NCBI RefSeq assembly: GCF_000332115.1
Contig: NC_020156.1
Coordinates: 1,550,001-1,614,000, forward strand
DNA from: Nonlabens dokdonensis DSW-6
GTDB taxonomy: Bacteria; Bacteroidota; Bacteroidia; Flavobacteriales; Flavobacteriaceae
Direction of reading: 5' to 3'
DNA length: 64,000 bases
In this document: piece by piece, positions 63,005 to 64,000 of the stretch
How the letters are laid out: each line of letters begins with the position of its first letter
How positions within the stretch are numbered: position 1 is the stretch's first letter
The notes under the pieces: model-generated
The model's input: the letters and a program-made list of their open reading frames with translations, nothing else
Told to the model about the DNA's origin: nothing
Database searches by the model: none
Program-made: the position numbers and the translations under genes

Positions 63005-64000
63005 ATGAAAAAAAACCTACTCTTAGTAGTTCTAGCTAGCTTACTCTTCTCAATAGCAGGTGCCCAAACTGTGAAAATATCAGGAATCGTTGTTGATAGT
63101 ACAGGGACACCATTACAAATGGCAAACGTAATTGCCTATCAAAAAGACAATAATTTAGGTGCTTTTGGAATCACAAATGATAGTGGAAAATACCAGCTGC
63201 TTAGCCTGAAAAAGGACAGTACCTATGTGTTGAAAGTGTCTTTCTTAGGACTGAAAACGATAGTAGATACGGTTAAAAATGTTCAAACAGATTTGACTAA
63301 GAACTATGTGATGCTCGAAGATGAAAATGCTTTAGATGCTGTAAACATAGTTTATGATATGCCTGTGACTATTAAAGGCGATACTATTACTTACAATGCA
63401 GATAGCTTTACAAATGGTACAGAAAGAAAGTTAGGTGATGTTTTACAAAAACTTCCAGGAATGGAAGTAAATGAAGATGGTGACATACAAGTCGAAGGAA
63501 AAACCGTAGAGCGAGTACTTGTAGATGGTAAGGAGTTTTTTGAAGGCGATTCACGTCTGGCAACAAAAAATATTCCTGCAGATGCTGTTGGGAAAGTAGA
63601 AGTGCTGAAAAACTACAATAATCAGAGCCAATTAAAAGGATTAGGTAATGATGAAGATCGTATCGCCATAAACATTAGGTTAAAGGAAGGAAAGAAAAAC
63701 TTCTGGTTTGGAGAAGTGACTGGTGCCATAGGTCAAGGCGATGATGCTGTGCGTTATCAAGCTAAACCTAAAGCTTTCTATTACAGCCCAGATGTTTCTA
63801 TTAATATTCTAACTGACTTTAATAATTTAGGTTTACAATCATTTACATTTAGAGAATACTTGCGTTTTACTGGATTTAATAGAGGTAACACGCGTAGTAG
63901 CGGTTCTTCTATAAATGTAGGAGTAGGCGCTGGCGGAATTTTAAATCTTCAAGCAAATCGTGCTAAAGAAATTGAAAGCAAGTTTGGAGCATTTAATGGT
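63005..64000 (+). CDS. TonB-dependent receptor-like protein with CarboxypepD_reg domain (N-terminal part)
   Basis: The frame is open from ATG 63005 to the right edge (332 codons). A signal peptide (to about GAQT) is followed by a carboxypeptidase-regulatory-like beta domain (about 25-105; ISGIVVDSTGTPLQMANVIA, FGITNDSGKYQL) and a plug-like region (LGDVLQKLPGMEVNEDGDIQVEG, then DRIAINIRLKEGKKN). The start of a beta barrel is seen at about residue 220 on. It is of the outer-membrane receptor-like type that is regularly encoded next to GLPGLI genes. Substrate unknown; the 3' end is outside the window. Confidence 0.85.
   Translation, partial: MKKNLLLVVLASLLFSIAGAQTVKISGIVVDSTGTPLQMANVIAYQKDNNLGAFGITNDSGKYQLLSLKKDSTYVLKVSFLGLKTIVDTVKNVQTDLTKNYVMLEDENALDAVNIVYDMPVTIKGDTITYNADSFTNGTERKLGDVLQKLPGMEVNEDGDIQVEGKTVERVLVDGKEFFEGDSRLATKNIPADAVGKVEVLKNYNNQSQLKGLGNDEDRIAINIRLKEGKKNFWFGEVTGAIGQGDDAVRYQAKPKAFYYSPDVSINILTDFNNLGLQSFTFREYLRFTGFNRGNTRSSGSSINVGVGAGGILNLQANRAKEIESKFGAFNG

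Noticed and set aside
1..64000. CRISPR array, rRNA operon, prophage
   Set aside because: I looked for regularly spaced direct repeats, rRNA cores and phage structural genes and saw none.

Overview
The window reads as a chromosomal segment of a marine-type Flavobacteriia (Bacteroidota). Supporting signs: low GC; -7 promoter boxes of the TAnnTTTG type; type IX secretion (T9SS) C-terminal sorting domains; GLPGLI-family proteins beside a TonB-dependent-receptor-like gene; WcaF/WcaI-type exopolysaccharide genes; and weak purine-rich leaders with GTG/TTG starts. A Nonlabens/Dokdonia-like genus is a guess.

Layout. 1-9.2 kb: surface polysaccharide cluster (Wzx flippase end, kinase-like/methyltransferase fusion, Wzy polymerase, O-antigen ligase-like protein, two GT4 glycosyltransferases, two SGNH hydrolases, WcaF acetyltransferase). 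9.4-14.9 kb: dprA, mepB-like gene, two small membrane proteins, a helical-repeat protein, a 580-base gene-free stretch with a 302-base inverted-repeat-bounded block and folded DNA/RNA structure, and a thioredoxin-like gene. 15.0-19.3 kb: a compact double-glycine peptide (bacteriocin-like) cassette: XRE regulator, 65-aa precursor with four cysteines, a 46-codon hydrophobic ORF directly behind it (candidate immunity peptide), a terminator/attenuator, a membrane protein, a CxxC thioredoxin-like protein and a C39-peptidase ABC exporter.

19.3-30.4 kb (minus strand): an envelope-stress operon: YbjN-like, PspA/IM30, zinc ribbon, YqiJ/NfeD-like OB-fold membrane protein, a small membrane protein, a short SPFH protein, full flotillin and a 1628-aa AAA+ ATPase. 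It is interrupted by a REP-associated tyrosine transposase (RAYT) whose REP palindromes are also planted in several gaps of the operon. 30.7-32.5 kb: S24-like XRE regulator and an HNH endonuclease whose N-terminus resembles the sulfur-binding domain of phosphorothioate-dependent type IV restriction enzymes. 32.6-37.1 kb: tRNA(CAU), a 3' tRNA fragment, methylmalonyl-CoA epimerase, rbfA, lolC/E-like permease, dusB, trhO. 37.3-50.3 kb: two giant T9SS-secreted FN3/MAM/CUB-type adhesins with shared, duplicated domains and a small anchored peptide. 50.5-64 kb: recA, a lipoprotein, a sigma factor with its membrane/beta-barrel partner, plsC, trpS, lipoproteins, deoxynucleoside kinase, a two-component system, two GLPGLI proteins and a TonB-receptor-like gene running off the end.

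The most striking non-gene signal is a 16-base palindrome CGCTTTCGCGAAAGCG, present 12 times exactly and twice with one difference, inside genes (three palindrome reading phases) and between genes.
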